A DNA stretch of 64,000 nucleotides from Stomoxys calcitrans (GCF_963082655.1 NC_081555.1:94442914-94506913), one strand, 5' to 3'. Shown: positions 21,878-33,556, numbered from the stretch's first letter. The notes: generated by a model from the letters alone, not told the origin. A program made the numbers and translations.

Positions 21878-23438
21878 CAATTACTACAAAATGGGAAAAA
21901 AAACGTATATGACATGCAATTGTCGGACGAAGTGTTTGGGGAACCACCCCAACCCCCAAAACACCCATAAACCTGACATATTTACCGATGGCATGGCAAT
22001 ATGGAACTCAAATGAAAGGTATTTGCAAGTAGAATATGTGGGACCAAGTTTCTGGGGGTCCACCCCTTCCCCAAAACACCCCCCAAACAGGACTTATGTA
22101 CTGACAAAATGGGGCTAAAATAAAAGGTGTTTGCGTGTAGAATACGAATGCGATATCTAAATGTGGGACCTAGTGTTTGGGGGTCTGCCCGTCTCCCCCC
22201 AAAGAGGAAAAATTTACGACCATAACAATATGGGGCTTAAATAAAAGGTCTTTGGGAGTAAATCACGAATCTGATATCAATATTCGGAAAAGGTGTCTAT
22301 GGCGCCACCCCACCCCAATAACAACTCTCAAATAGGAAGTATTTGCTGACCATTGCAATATGGGGCTTAAATGAGAGATATTTTAGAGTAGAATACGAAT
22401 CTGATATATATTTTCAAGGCCAAGTCACTGAGTAGCCGCCTCATCCTGCAAACCACCCCCCCCCAAACCGGTCAAGTTTGCCGACTATGAAAATATGGGG
22501 CTTAAATGAAGGGTATTTGGGAGTAGACCATGAATCTGACATCAACATTCGGGACCAACTGTCTAGAGAACGTTCCACCACTATAACAACCCCTCATTGG
22601 ACGTATTTGCTCATCAAGACAATTTGGGTCTTAAAGAGAGTGGAACTGAATATTTATAATTTTTAGGGCCCATACCCCAAACCGCATATATTTGATGCCT
22701 TTTTCAATAAGGGGTTTAAGTGAATGGTATTTGAGATTAGAAAACGAATTTGATATTCAATTTTGAGGCCAATGGCAATATGGGGTTCAAATATATGAGA
22801 GTAGAGCACGTTGCTGATATATTTTCAGGGCTTGGTGATTGGGGGACCACCTCACTCCCCAAAACACCCCTAAATCGGGCATATTTACCGACCATGTCAA
22901 TGTGGGGCTTAAATAAAAGATATTGGGGGGTAGAGCAAGAATTGATACCCACTTTCGGGACCAATTTTCTGGAGTCTACACCTTTACCAAGATACTCAAC
23001 AAACAGCAATTTCACTGACCAATGCAATATGAGGCTCAAATAATGGTATTTGGGAGTTGAATACGAATTTGATATACAAATGTATATCAAATTCGTATTC
23101 CATGTTCGTATTCCAAATTCGTATGACCATGTATTTGGGGTACCACCTCTTCCCCAAAACACCCACTAAAGGGTACAAATTTGACGACCATGCCAATATG
23201 TGGCTCAAATGAAAGGTATTTGAGATTAGACAACGAGAATTTGATAACCAATCTTGGGGCCATGTTTTTGGGGGACACCTCATCCTGTGAACTCCCCTCA
23301 AAACCAATTGCAATGAGGGGCTTAAAAAAACGGTATTTGAGAGAAGAGCACGATGCTGATATTTTTGCAGGGCCAAGTGTCTGGGGGGACCACCTCACAC
23401 CCGATTTTGTATGATCTGTTTTTTCCTTAATAATTTAA
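21875..23438. repeat. Dispersed 'CAATATGGGGCTCAAATG' tandem family
   Basis: About a dozen units of ~125-135 bp, built on ATATGGGGCTTAAATGA, AGGTATTTGGGAGTAGA, AATCTGATATC and CACCCCxxCCCCAAAACACC. Diverged; all ORFs run through several units. Homologous to 48451-50160, including a shared left flank near 21430 and 48455 (TTTTCAGAAAC, CATCTCxxxGATGGGTGGTG). Confidence 0.75.
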
Positions 23439-23440
23439 TA

Positions 23441-23678
23441 TAGGGTTGCCCAAAAAGTAATTGCGGATTTTTCATATAGTCGGTGTTGACAAATTTTTTC
23501 ACAGCTTGTGACTCTGTTATTGCATTCTTTCTTCTGTCAGTTATCGGCTGTTACTTTTAGCTTGCTTTAGAAAAAAAGTGTAAAAAAAATTATATTTGAT
23601 TAAAGTTCATTCTAAGTTTTATTAAAAATGCATTTACTTTCTTTTAAAAAATCCGCAATTACTTTTTGGGCAACCCAA
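23441..23678 (-). mobile_element. mariner-type MITE, copy d
   Basis: TAGGGTTGCCCAAAAAG...TTTTTGGGCAACCCAA between TA dinucleotides (23439-23440 and 23679-23680). 238 bp, no coding capacity. Confidence 0.9.
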
Positions 23679-23775
23679 TATATTTTGTTTTTTAAATAAA
23701 TTTTTTCTTAGACAAAATTTTCTTAAATTTGGAACAAAGAAAATATTGTGCTCAATTATTTGTTGATGTCTCGTT

Positions 23776-23781
23776 TTTATT
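23776..23781 (-). terminator. Candidate polyadenylation signal, protease homologue 2
   Basis: AATAAA on the minus strand, about 100 bp beyond the stop codon at 23881-23883. Confidence 0.55.
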
Positions 23782-23880
23782 AATAAAGGATTTATATTCA
23801 ATTCTTATACAATACGGTTGTCTTTTGGTTTCACTGAATTTTCGCTTAAGGTTTAGTTTAGTTTTGTTTTTCGTCTAGGC

Positions 23881-24705
23881 TTACTTTGGCGTTGTTAACA
23901 GATTATGTGAAGCACATATAATATATTTATGATATTCTATCACACTCGTGTATATTCCTGGATATATTTCCTCAGCACAGCCACGAGCCCAAGAAAAGAG
24001 ACCAACCAAGCTGCCCTGAAACATTGCCGGACTTCCCCTATCCATTTGACATGAGTCCTGGTTGCGAGCTCTACCACAGAATACACCAATTTTCAGTCCA
24101 TCGTTGGTGTAACCATAAAAGCTGCTTGTGCACGCTTTAAGATTGAGATACCTAATGGTCGCCTGTCTCAAGTCAGTGTTGTAGAGTGCTAGGCCATCCA
24201 TTGAGGAGCCGTATCCCACCACCCTTCCAGTTTCATTATTGCTTGGCTCAAATTTGCCTATATGGGCTCGGCTGACTCTGTGGCCATCGAGAACCAGCGG
24301 TGATTTGAGCTTTAACAGGGCAATATCATGGCGCAGAGTTACTGCATCGAAGCAATCGTGAATTTTTATCACAGCCACTTTTATCAGCTGACCTCCGGTC
24401 TTGTGGCAAGTTGAGCCGGCACGTATTTGAAGATTTGAAGCTGCTCTGCCCACGACCACACTGGCCGCAGTCAAAATTACATATTTGTTGTAAATGACGC
24501 CGGAGCCAATGTGGGTTCCCCTATTGGTTGCTGCCAAATCAATCAACTGTATGGAAACCTCAAAGGGAAAGTCCTCTATGGCAGCATAACGGCCTCCATT
24601 TAGACATTTTGGTACAAAAGGCACTGAACCATCCGGAATGCCTGTTGATGTTGCACCCACAGACAGACAAATGCTGCCGATTAGTAACACAAAAGCTTTT
24701 AGCAT
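23881..24705 (-). CDS. Secreted serine protease homologue (inactive, trypsin fold)
   Basis: 274 aa, single exon, minus strand. Signal peptide MLKAFVLLIGSICLSVGA. The S1-like domain begins about residue 38. The His site reads VILTAASVVVG (S82 for His, V83 for the usual Cys), and the partner Cys is also gone (I66), so the Cys42-Cys58 disulfide was lost as a pair. D127 (RHDIALLKL) is kept. The Ser site reads CQMDRGSP (R223 for Ser, M221 and S225 for the Gly positions). The pocket Asp before SC remains (D217). It shares AGSxCxKxGGQL and GSP with the homologue at 16629, so the two are paralogues. It cannot be a working protease by the family's known mechanism; any function would be as a binding or decoy protein. 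Confidence 0.9.
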   Translation of the reverse strand: MLKAFVLLIGSICLSVGATSTGIPDGSVPFVPKCLNGGRYAAIEDFPFEVSIQLIDLAATNRGTHIGSGVIYNKYVILTAASVVVGRAASNLQIRAGSTCHKTGGQLIKVAVIKIHDCFDAVTLRHDIALLKLKSPLVLDGHRVSRAHIGKFEPSNNETGRVVGYGSSMDGLALYNTDLRQATIRYLNLKACTSSFYGYTNDGLKIGVFCGRARNQDSCQMDRGSPAMFQGSLVGLFSWARGCAEEIYPGIYTSVIEYHKYIICASHNLLTTPK

Positions 24706-24763
24706 TTTTGCTCAAAACACAACAGCAAGAAATTTGGTACAATGTGAAGCCCAGTGCTTCGTG

Positions 24764-24798
24764 ACTGAAACTTTGCATAAAAATGTCTCCTTTTATAT
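24764..24798 (-). promoter_or_regulatory. TATA box and TCAGT initiator of protease homologue 2
   Basis: On the minus strand TATAAAAGG (its first T at 24797) is followed 31 bp later by the arthropod initiator TCAGT, whose A (24766) is the expected start site. This gives a 60-nt leader before the ATG at 24703-24705. The spacing is what a strong TATA/Inr insect promoter shows. Confidence 0.8.
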
Positions 24799-25109
24799 TG
24801 GAGCACTTTATAGGTCTCTTATCGGGTAGGTGGGCTATCGATAAACGAAGGCATTATCGTTATTTACACAAATACATTGTGCTGGACGCTGTACTTAGTA
24901 TTTGGTAATAATTTGATTGTAATCAGCCCATATTTTAAGGTTTAGATAATTTAATTATTCCAAATGACATAGAGAATCGATTCGCACAAAGGTTTTCCAA
25001 TAGATAGGGTAAAAAATTAATAAAAAACGAATTATGTGGGCTTTATAAGTTTATGACCCACTCGGTGCTTAAGAGAATAATTGAGCCTTTTGTCAAATCT
25101 GCTATTTGT

Positions 25110-25261
25110 AGAAAACTAGCTGATCCGGGCTGGCTCCGCTGCGCCTTCTTTCACTATATATGAAACAAACTTATCGTTTGAATAATAATTTTCGACAGTT
25201 TCGTATTCTACTCCCAAATACCTTTCATTTGGGCCCCATATTGCCATGATCAGCCAATATA
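25110..25261 (+). repeat. ACTAGCTGATCCGGG terminus-like repeat plus CCCATATTG scrap
   Basis: AAAACTAGCTGATCCGGGCTG and GGCTCCGCTGCGCCTTCTTT match the outer arms of the 50.2-50.9 kb fold-back. Downstream is a piece of the dispersed family (ACCTTTCATTTGGGCCCCAT). Confidence 0.55.
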
Positions 25262-25499
25262 TTGGGTTGCCCAAAAAGTAATTGCGGATTTTTCATATAG
25301 TCGACGTTGACAAATTTTTTCACAGCTTGTGACTCTGTAATTGCATTCTTTCTTCTGTCAGTTATCAGCTGTTACTTTTAGCTTGCTTTAGAAAAAAAGT
25401 GTAAAAAAAGTATATTTGATTAAAGTTCATTCTAAGTTTTATTAAAAATGCATTTACTTTCTTTTAAAAAAATCCGCAATTACTTTTTGGGCAACCCAA
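25262..25499 (-). mobile_element. mariner-type MITE, copy e
   Basis: TTGGGTTGCCCAAAAAG...CTTTTTGGGCAACCCAA, 238 bp, flanked by TA (25260-25261, 25500-25501). It splits a CCCATATTG-family unit: CAGCCAATAT on the left and ATATGTCCGGTTTAGGGG on the right. Confidence 0.9.
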
Positions 25500-25579
25500 T
25501 ATATGTCCGGTTTAGGGGTATTTTCGGGGATGAGGTGGTCCCCCAGACCCCCGGCCCTGAAAAAATATCAGCATCATGC

Positions 25580-25891
25580 AAATGCAAATTTTGCCCATGA
25601 ACATTCATCTTAGGAACCTTTGCAAACTTCTCACATATCAATGAGTGCAGTCCGATTCAAGTTTAAGCTCAATGATAAGTGTCCTCCTTTTTAAAGCCGA
25701 GTCCAAACGGCGTACCGCAGTGCGACACCTCTGTGGAGAGAAGTTTTACATGGCATAATACCTCACAAATGTTGTCAGCATTAGGAGGGGAAAACCACCG
25801 CTGAAATTTTTTTTCTGATGGTCTCGCCTGGTTTCGAACCCAGGAGTTCAACGTCATAGGCGGACATGCTAACCTCTGCGCCACGGTGGCC
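25580..25891 (-). mobile_element. tRNA-derived SINE with target-site duplication
   Basis: Minus strand: GGCCACCGTGGCGCAGAGG (A-box), GGGTTCGAAACCAGG (B-box with one change), then the conserved body. It interrupts a CCCATATTG unit and is flanked by TCAGCATCATGC (25568-25579) and TCAGCTTCATGC (25892-25903), a 12-bp duplication with one mismatch, as expected for LINE-driven insertion. 312 bp. Confidence 0.88.
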
Positions 25892-26780
25892 TCAGCTTCA
25901 TGCTCTACTCTCAAATACCATTTATTTAAACCCCATATTGTCATGGGTTTAATGGTTTTGAGGTCAAAACACTTGGCCTCAAAACCGGTTATCGAATTCG
26001 TCTTCTAATCTCAAATACCTTAAACTTGAGCCACATATTGCCATGGTCGGTTAATTTTTACTCTTTGGTGGTTGTTTTGGGAAAGAGGTAGACCCCCAGA
26101 AAATTGGTTCCGAAAGTGGGTATCAATTTCATGCTCTACTCCCCAATGCCGGTTATGGTCGGCAAATTTGTCCGATTTAGAGGTGTTTTCGGACAACCAC
26201 TTCCCAAAACACCTCTAAATCGTCCTCCAAACACTTAGCCCTTAAAATATATCAGAATCGTTCTCTACTCTCATATATCGTTTATTTGAACCCCATATTG
26301 CCATTGGCCTCAAAATTACATCTTATTTGGGGGTTGTTGTGGGGGCGGGATGTCCCGCAGACAATTGGTAGCGAATGTTGATATCACATTCGTGGCATAC
26401 TCCCAATTACCTTTCATTTGAGCCCCATATTTTCGTAGTTGGCAAACATGTCCTTTTTGGGGGATGGGCCGGCCACTTAGTGACTTAGCCCGGAAAATAT
26501 ATATCAGATTCGTATTTTGTGCTAAAATAAATCTTATTTGAGCCCTTATTGCAATGGTCAGCAAATACTTCCTATTTGGGTGGTGTTATAGGTATGAGGT
26601 GAGGTGGAGGCCCCATAGACGCTTTTTCCCCGAAATTGATATCAGATTCGTATGGTACTGTCAAAGATTTTTGAATTGAGCCCCATATTGCTATGGTCGC
26701 AAATTTGTCCTCTTTGGAGGTGTTTTTGGGGAGGGGCGGCCCCTCAAAGACTTGGTCCACAATTGGATATCAGATACATT
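25892..26780. repeat. Dispersed 'CCCATATTG' tandem family
   Basis: Forward-orientation units with TTTGAGCCACATATTGCC, CTATGGTCGCAAATTTG and GTCCGATTTAGAGGTGTTTT. Diverged; no coding features. Confidence 0.65.
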
Positions 26781-28840
26781 TTTATACCCTCCACCATAGG
26801 ATGGGGGTATACTAATTTCGTCATTCTGTTTGTAACTCCTCGAAATATTTCGCTGAGACCTCATATATTCTTGATCGTCATGACATTTTAAGTCGATCTA
26901 ACCATGTCCGTTCGTCTGTCCGTCCGTCTGCCTGTCGAAAGCACGCTCACTTTCGAAGGAGTTAAGCTAGCCGCTTGAAATTTTGCATGAATACTTCTTA
27001 TTAATGTAGGTCGGTTGGTATTGTAAATGGGCCATATCGGTCCATGTTTTGATATAGCTGCCATATAAACCGATCTTGGATCTTGACTTCTTGAGCCTCT
27101 AGAGTGCGCAAATCTTATCAGATTGGAATGAAATTTTGCAAGACGTATTTCGTTATGATATCCAACAACTGTGCTAAGTATGGTTCGAATCGGTCCATTA
27201 CCTGATATAGCTGCCATATAAACTGATCTGGGGTCTTGACTTCTTGAGCCTCTTGAGGCCGCAATTCTTATCCGATTCGAATGAAGTTTAGCACGACGTG
27301 TTTTGTTATGATATCCAACAACTGTGCTAAGTATGGTTCAAATCGGTTCATAACCTGATATAGCTGTCATATAAACCGATCTTGGGTCTTGACTTCTTGA
27401 GCCTCTAGAGGGCGCATTTCTTATCCGATCTGAATGAATTTTTGCACGAAGTATTTTGTTACGATATCCAACAACTGTGCTAAGTATGGTTCAAATCGGT
27501 TCACAACCTGATATAGCTGTCATATAAACTGATCTGGGGTTTTGACTTCTTGAGCCTCTAGAGGGCCCAATTCTTATCCGATTTGGCTGAAATTTTGCAT
27601 AGCGTATTTGATTCGTACTTTCAATAAATGTGTCAAATAAGGTGCAAATCGGTTCATAACCTGATATAGCTGTCATATAAACCGATCTTGGGTCTTGACT
27701 TCTTGAGCCTCTAGAGTGCGCAATTCTTATCCGATTCGAATGAATTTTAGCACGACGTGTTTTGTTATGATATCCAACAACTGTGCCAAATAAGGTTCAA
27801 ATCGGTTCATAACCTGATATAGCTGTCATATAAACCGATCTTGGGTCTTGACTTCTTGAGCCTCTAGAGGGCGCAATTCTTATCCGATCTGAATGAATTT
27901 TTGCACGAAGTATTTTGTTACGATATCCAACAACTATGCCAAGTATGGTTCAATTCGGTTCATAACCTGATATAGCTGTCATATAAACCGATCTGGGGTC
28001 TTGACTTCTTGAGCCACTAAAGAGCGCAATTCTTATCAGATTTAGTTATGACTTCCAACAGTTGTGCTAAATACGGTTTTAATTGGTTCATAACCTGATA
28101 TAGCTGTCATATAAACCGATCATGGGTTTTGACTTCTTGAGCCTCTAGAGGGCGCAATTCTTAACCGATTCGAATGAATTTTTGCACGACGTGTTTTGTT
28201 ATGATATCCAACAACTGTGCCAAGTATGGTTCAAATCGGTTCATAACCTGATATAGCTGTCATATAAACCGATCATGGGTTTTGACTTCTTGAGCCTCTA
28301 GAGGGCGCAATTCCTATCCGATTTGGCTGAATTTTTGCATGGGGTATTTGATTCGTATTTTCAACAACTGTGTCAAATAAGGTGCAAATCGGTTCATAAC
28401 CTGATATAGCTGCCATATAAACCGATCTGGGATGTTGACTTCTTGAACCTCTAGAGGTCGCTATTATTATCCGATTTGCCTGAAATTTTGTACGACGAAT
28501 CTTCTCATGACCATCAACACGCGTGTTTGTTATGATCTGAATCGGTCTGTAGCACGATATAGCTCCTATAGAAATCGATCTCTCTATTGAATTTCTTGAG
28601 GCCCCAAAGGTCGCAATTCTTATTCGAATTGGCTGACATTTTACACAGGTCTTCAACATATAGTTTAATTGTGGTCCAAACTGGACCATATATTGATATC
28701 GCTCTAATAGCAGAGCAAATCTTTTCTTATATCCTTTTTTGCCTAAGAAGAGATGCCGGGAAAAGAACTCGACAAATGCGATCCATGGTGGGGGGTATAT
28801 AGGATTCGGCCCGGCCGAAGATAGCACGCTTTTACTTGTT
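26781..28840 (+). mobile_element. INE-1/DINE-like element, full length
   Basis: Begins TTTATACCCTCCACCATAGG, then ATGGGGGTATA, which forms the inverted repeat TATACCC...GGGTATA. Next come TCGAAATATTT, GATCGTCATGACATTTTAAG and the TCTGTCCGTCCGTCTG block. About nine units of ~150 bp follow (CTGATATAGCTGTCATATAA, CTTGACTTCTTGAGCCTC). It ends with the hairpin TTCGGCCCGGCCGAA (28805-28819) and GCACGCTTTTACTTGTT. Non-autonomous. Confidence 0.78.
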
Positions 28841-28998
28841 ATAACTAGTTTATATATATAAAGAATAGATTTTTCATTTGCTGTAAAAGGTCAAATTTAT
28901 AAAATTTGATACACAAATCATCTCTGTCCTCTCAAGGATTTACATCCTTTAAATTTCTTCTTGGACGTAAACAAAACAAGTGTTGCCAGAACATTATA

Positions 28999-29222
28999 TT
29001 GAGTTGCCCAAAAAGTAATTGCGGATTTTTTAAAAGAAAGTAAATGCATTTTTAATAAAACTTAGAATGAACTTTAATCAAATATACTTTTTTTACAAAT
29101 TTTTTTTTTCTAAAACAAGCTAAAAGTAATAGCTGATAACTGACAGAAGAAAGAATGCAATTACGGAGTCACAAGCTGTGAAAAAATATGAAAAATCCGC
29201 AATTACTTTTTGGGCAACCCAA
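28999..29222 (+). mobile_element. mariner-type MITE, copy f
   Basis: TTGAGTTGCCCAAAAAG...TTTTTGGGCAACCCAA with flanking TA (28997-28998, 29223-29224). 224 bp; it lacks the TTGTCAACGCCGACT stretch seen in copy a. Confidence 0.88.
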
Positions 29223-29987
29223 TATTTCCCATAAAACGCATTCCGGGGCATGTTAAGATACTTCAGCATTGTTGTGGCTCTTTGTTATTCATGAACTTGG
29301 TGTTGTCCGTGAGACAAGTCAAGTGCTTACAAATGAAGTACCAAATAATTTTATGGTCTTCACCGAATTCGTGTTTTTATTAAATGCTCCCACCCTCAGA
29401 CGCTAAACATTTTGTCAAGTTTTTTGTTTTTGGGTGGATACCACCACAAAATGTCGCAAGATTTTGCCGCAACATGGTTTGACGCTTTTGTGGCTGAAGT
29501 TATAAATATCAAAAAAAAAAAAAAAATACTCAAAAAAAAAAACGGGGAAAATGTCCTAAAAGAAAACAAAAACACATGATTGAGACATAAAATGTTTGTG
29601 GGGGTCGATTAAATTTTTTATGCGAATATTTTTGTTCCCTCAGGACTTAGTGCGCCCGTAAAAGCTACATAGACATAAACGTAGCATAAAACCAAAGGAA
29701 TGCAAAGGGACAAAGAGAGGGAGATAGCAAGCCCTTTTCGATGATGTTTTGTTTTATAGCAAAATTGTGATTTTGTGATACGATATACCTTAACGTATGA
29801 AAGCAACAATTATCTGCATTTATAGATAGGGATTTTTGTTTCTAAGAACCTAAAATATGCCAAGGAATGATGCTTATGCGATCTGAAATGGCAACCTGTC
29901 GACAACTTATTGGCAGCAACTGTTTTGTCGTCGTCGTTATTTGACACACTATCGACAAACTGTAATCCATTCCCATGCCTTTATGGA
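29223..29987. other. Gene-free sequence
   Basis: No supported gene or repeat, apart from an A-rich run at 29509-29525. From about 29877 the phrase TGCGATCTGAAATGGCAACC is shared with 31942-31961, marking a scrap of the minisatellite family there. Confidence 0.5.
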
Positions 29988-29997
29988 TCTTTATGGA

Positions 29998-30314
29998 GGC
30001 CACCATAGCGCAGAGGTTAGCTTGTTCGCCTATGACGCTGAACGCCTGGGTTCGAATCCAGGCGAGACCATCAGAAAAAATTTTCAGCGCTGATTTTCCC
30101 CTCCTAATGCTGGCAACATTTGTGAGGTACTATGCCATGAAAAACTTTTCTCCAAAGATGTGTTGCACTGCGGCACGCCGTTCGGACTCGGTTATAAAAA
30201 AAAGGAGGCCCCTTATCATTGAGCTCAAACTTGAATCGAACTGCACTAATTGATATGTAAGAAGTTTGTCCCTGTTCCTCAGTGGAATGTTCATGGGAAA
30301 AATTTGCATATTTG
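29998..30314 (+). mobile_element. tRNA-derived SINE, full length, with 10-bp target-site duplication
   Basis: Starts GGCCACCATAGCGCAGAGG (A-box) with B-box GGGTTCGAATCC at about 30048. The body carries CCCCTCCTAATGCTGGC, GTTCGGACTCGGTTATAAAA and a tail with GGAATGTTCATGGG. TCTTTATGGA occurs at 29988-29997 and again at 30315-30324, a perfect duplication. This is the best reference copy in the window (317 bp). Confidence 0.92.
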
Positions 30315-30359
30315 TCTTTATGGACATGACACAGGAAGCAAGAAATTGGCTTCGATATA

Positions 30360-31925
30360 TAAATGGTCATTTGTTAACTGATTCACTCAAAATATGGCAA
30401 AAAGGATTTTCTTATGACTCTCGATATTACTGGTGAATTTCATAGAAATCGGTTCAGATTTATATATAGCTGTCATATATGTATATCGCCCGATTTTCAC
30501 CCCAAGAGTCACCGCAAGAGCATTTATTGACCAATCGTGCCAAAACTTCGCAAAACGCTTTCCTCGACAACTACCACAACATCTCAGAAGTTTGCTCGAA
30601 ATCGGTTCAGATTTAGATATAGCTTCCATATATATGTTCGTCCGATTTTGAGAAAGATTGCAATAAAGTGCTCACTTGTTAACTGATTCGCTCGAAATTT
30701 GGCAGGAGGGACTTTCTTATAACTCTCGCCATTACTGGTGAATTGCATAGAAATCGGTTCAGATTTAGATATAGCTGTCATATAAATATATTACCCGATT
30801 TTTAGTCCAAGAGCTACTGCAAGAGCATTTATTAACCAATCTTGCCAAAATTTTATACAACGCTTTCCTCGACGACTACCACAACATATCAGAAGTTTGC
30901 TCGAAATCGGTTCAGATTTAGATATAGCTCCCATATATATGTTCGTCAGATTTGCAGTAATAATGCAATAAAATAGTCATTTGGTAACTGATTCGCTCGA
31001 AATTTGGCAGGAGGGACTTTCTTATAACTTTCGCCATTACTGGTGAATTACATAGACATCGGTTCAGATTTAGATATAGCTGTCATATAAATATATTGCC
31101 CGATTTTCAGTCCAAGAGCTACTGCAAGAGCATTTATTGACCAATCTTGCCAAAATTTTATACAACGATTTCCTCGATGATTACCACAATATCTGAGAAG
31201 TTTGCTTGAAATCGGTTCAGATTTAGATATAGCTCCCATATATATGTTCGTCAGATTTGCAGTAATAATGCAATAAAGTGCTCATTTGTTAACTGATTCG
31301 CTCGAAATTTGGCAGGAGGGACTTTCTTATAACTTTCGCCATTACTGGTGAATTGCATAGAAATCGGTTCAGATTTAGATATAGCTGTCATATATATATA
31401 TATCGCCCGATTTTCATTTCTAGAGGCATTGCAAGCGCATTCATTAACCAATCTTGCCAAAATTTTATACAACGCTTTCCTCAATGACTACCACAATATC
31501 TGAGAAGTTTGCTCGAAATCGGTTCAGATTTAGATATAGCTCCCATATATATGTTCGTCCGATTTGCAGTAATAATGCAATAAAATCGTCATTTGTTAAC
31601 TGATTCGCTCGAAATTTGGCAAAAAGGATTTTCGTATGACTCTCGACATTACTGGTGAATTTCATAGAAATCGGTTCAGATTTATATATAGCTGTCATAT
31701 ATGTATATCGCCCGATTTTCACTCCAAGAGCCGCAAGAGCATTTATTGACCAATCGTGTCAACATTTTGCACAATGCTTTCCTCGATGACTACCACAATA
31801 TCTGAGAAGTTTGCTCGAAATCGGTTCAGAATTGGATATAGCTACCACATTGTATTTATAGGGTAGGTGTAGGGTATTATACAGTCGGCACCGCTCGACT
31901 TTTGCCCTTCCTTACTGGTTTAGAA
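30360..31925. repeat. Tandem array of a ~305-bp unit, about 5 copies, with a DINE-like end
   Basis: GATTCGCTCGAAATTTGGC recurs at 30684, 30989, 31294 and 31602 (and GATTCACTCAAAATATGGC at about 30380), spacing 304-308 bp. Each unit holds two half-repeats with GAAATCGGTTCAGATTTAG. The right end, GGGTATTATACAGTCGGC ... CCGCTCGACTTTTG, looks like a terminus of a second DINE-type subfamily. Non-coding. Confidence 0.85.
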
Positions 31926-33490
31926 CCGACAATATGCATATGCGATCTGAAATGGCAACCTTTCGATTAATGCTGCTTAGCTGTCATTCGCCAGCTTATT
32001 GGCTCCTGTTTTGTTCATAGTTCTTCGGCAAACTATCGGCTTCTGTTGCTTTTATCTTAGAAAATCTATTAGCCCGTAATCGGCTTGTTGTGCGCTGTAA
32101 ATACTAAAAGTAACCTCGAAAAATAAGTCAGGAATTCCATGCTACTTACGGCTTCTGTTATCTTCTTGTTCTTCGGCAAACTATCGGCTCTTGTTGTTTT
32201 ACTTTTCTTCGAATTCCTATTGGTTCCTGCTGGTTTGTTGACATTTGGCAACCTATCGGTTCCTTTTGATTTGATGTTTCTTGAAACTCTTTCTGCTGCC
32301 GCTGCTTTGGCAACCTATCGGCTCGTTATGCTTTATTGTTCTTCGATATCTATCGGCTCCTCGTGCATGTTTTTCGCAACTGTTGCCTTGTAAGTTTTCT
32401 GCAACTTATTCGCCTATTTTGCTATGTTGTTCTTCGGGAAAAAAATGTGCAAAAGCTTTGCTGTTTTGTGACTTATCCATAGGATATCTGAAGTATCTCA
32501 AATGAAAACCCGTCGTCTCCTGGTGCTTTGTTGTTTTTTTTTTTGGCAACCTAACGATTTCTGCCACTTTGCTGTTTTTTTAACTACCTAACGGTGCCTT
32601 ATTGTTATCCGAAAACCTATTGGCTTCTCCTGCATTATTGTTTTTCGGCAATCTATCAGCCACTGTTGCCTTGTAAGTTTTCGGCAACTTATCGGCTCCC
32701 GTTGCTATGTTGCTTTGCTGTTCTATGGCTTATCCATGCGATAACTGAAATATCTCAGCTGACAACCTGTCGTCTCCTGCTGCTTTGTTGATTTTTTGGC
32801 AACCTAACGATTTCTGCTACTTTGCTGTTCTTCGGCCACCTATCGGTGCTTTATTGTTATCCGAAAACCTATCGTTTCCTGGTGCATTATTGTTTTTTGA
32901 AAACCTATCATCAACTGTTGCCTTGTAAGTTTTTGACAACTCATCTGCTCCCGTTGCTATGTTGTTATTCGCCAAAATATTGGCTGCAATTGCTTTGCCG
33001 TTCTTTTTTCCATATGATATCTCAAAAATATCTCAGCTGACAACCTGTCGTCTCCTGCTGCTTTGTTGTTTTTTGGCAACTTATCGATTTTTGCTACTTT
33101 GCTGTTCTTCAGCAACCTAACGGTTCCTGTTGCTATGTTGTTCTTCGGCAAAATATCGGCTGCAATTGCAATTGCTTTGCCGTTCTTTGGCTTATCCATA
33201 TGATATCTCAAAAATATCTCAGCTGACAACCAGTCGTCTCCTGGTGCTTTGTTGTTTTTTTGGCAACCTATCGATTGTTGCTACTCTGCTGTTCTTCGGT
33301 CACCTATCGGTTACTGTTGCTGCATTGTTATCCTACAACTTATAGGCGGTGCTGAGTTTTTGATCCTCAGCAAATTATGAGCTGCTGTTGCTATGTGGTT
33401 CTACGGTTTATCCCTACGTCATCTGAAATATCTCTCCTGACAACCAATCGGCTCCTGCTTCTTTGTTGTTCTTTGGCATATTACCCGCTT
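31926..33490. repeat. Degenerate minisatellite with higher-order organisation
   Basis: Short units such as GGCAACCTATCGGCTCCTG and TTGTTCTTCGGCAA alternate through the whole stretch. A larger unit begins ACAACCTGTCGTCTCCTG near 32503, 32761, 33040, 33225 and 33439 (spacing 185-279 bp), each followed by the GCTTATCCATANGATATCTC block. No real coding region; the ORFs follow the repeats. Confidence 0.8.
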
Positions 33491-33556
33491 CTGTTGGGTT
33501 TAAGTGACAGTCTGCCATCAGACTCACTTAGACGTTTTCGTCCATTGTGATACACC
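33491..33556 (-). mobile_element. LINE 3' UTR scrap
   Basis: GTTTAAGTGACAGTCTGCC, then CAGACTCACTTAGACGTTTT and CGTCCATTGTGATA, matching 7395-7450. No coding part. Confidence 0.65.

Noticed and set aside
27491..28827. ORFs repeating phrases such as MTAISGYEPICTL and SRGSRSQNPRSVYM
   Set aside because: They are translations of ~150-bp non-coding central repeats and recur in every element of that type.
29998..30090. A genuine tRNA gene (A- and B-box present)
   Set aside because: The same head recurs in at least five copies with a shared non-tRNA body and target-site duplications, and no cloverleaf could be drawn. It is a SINE.
32139..32393. Hydrophobic ORFs in the 32-33 kb region
   Set aside because: They follow minisatellite units (FFGxLS/ALVVL-like phrases) and occur in several frames.
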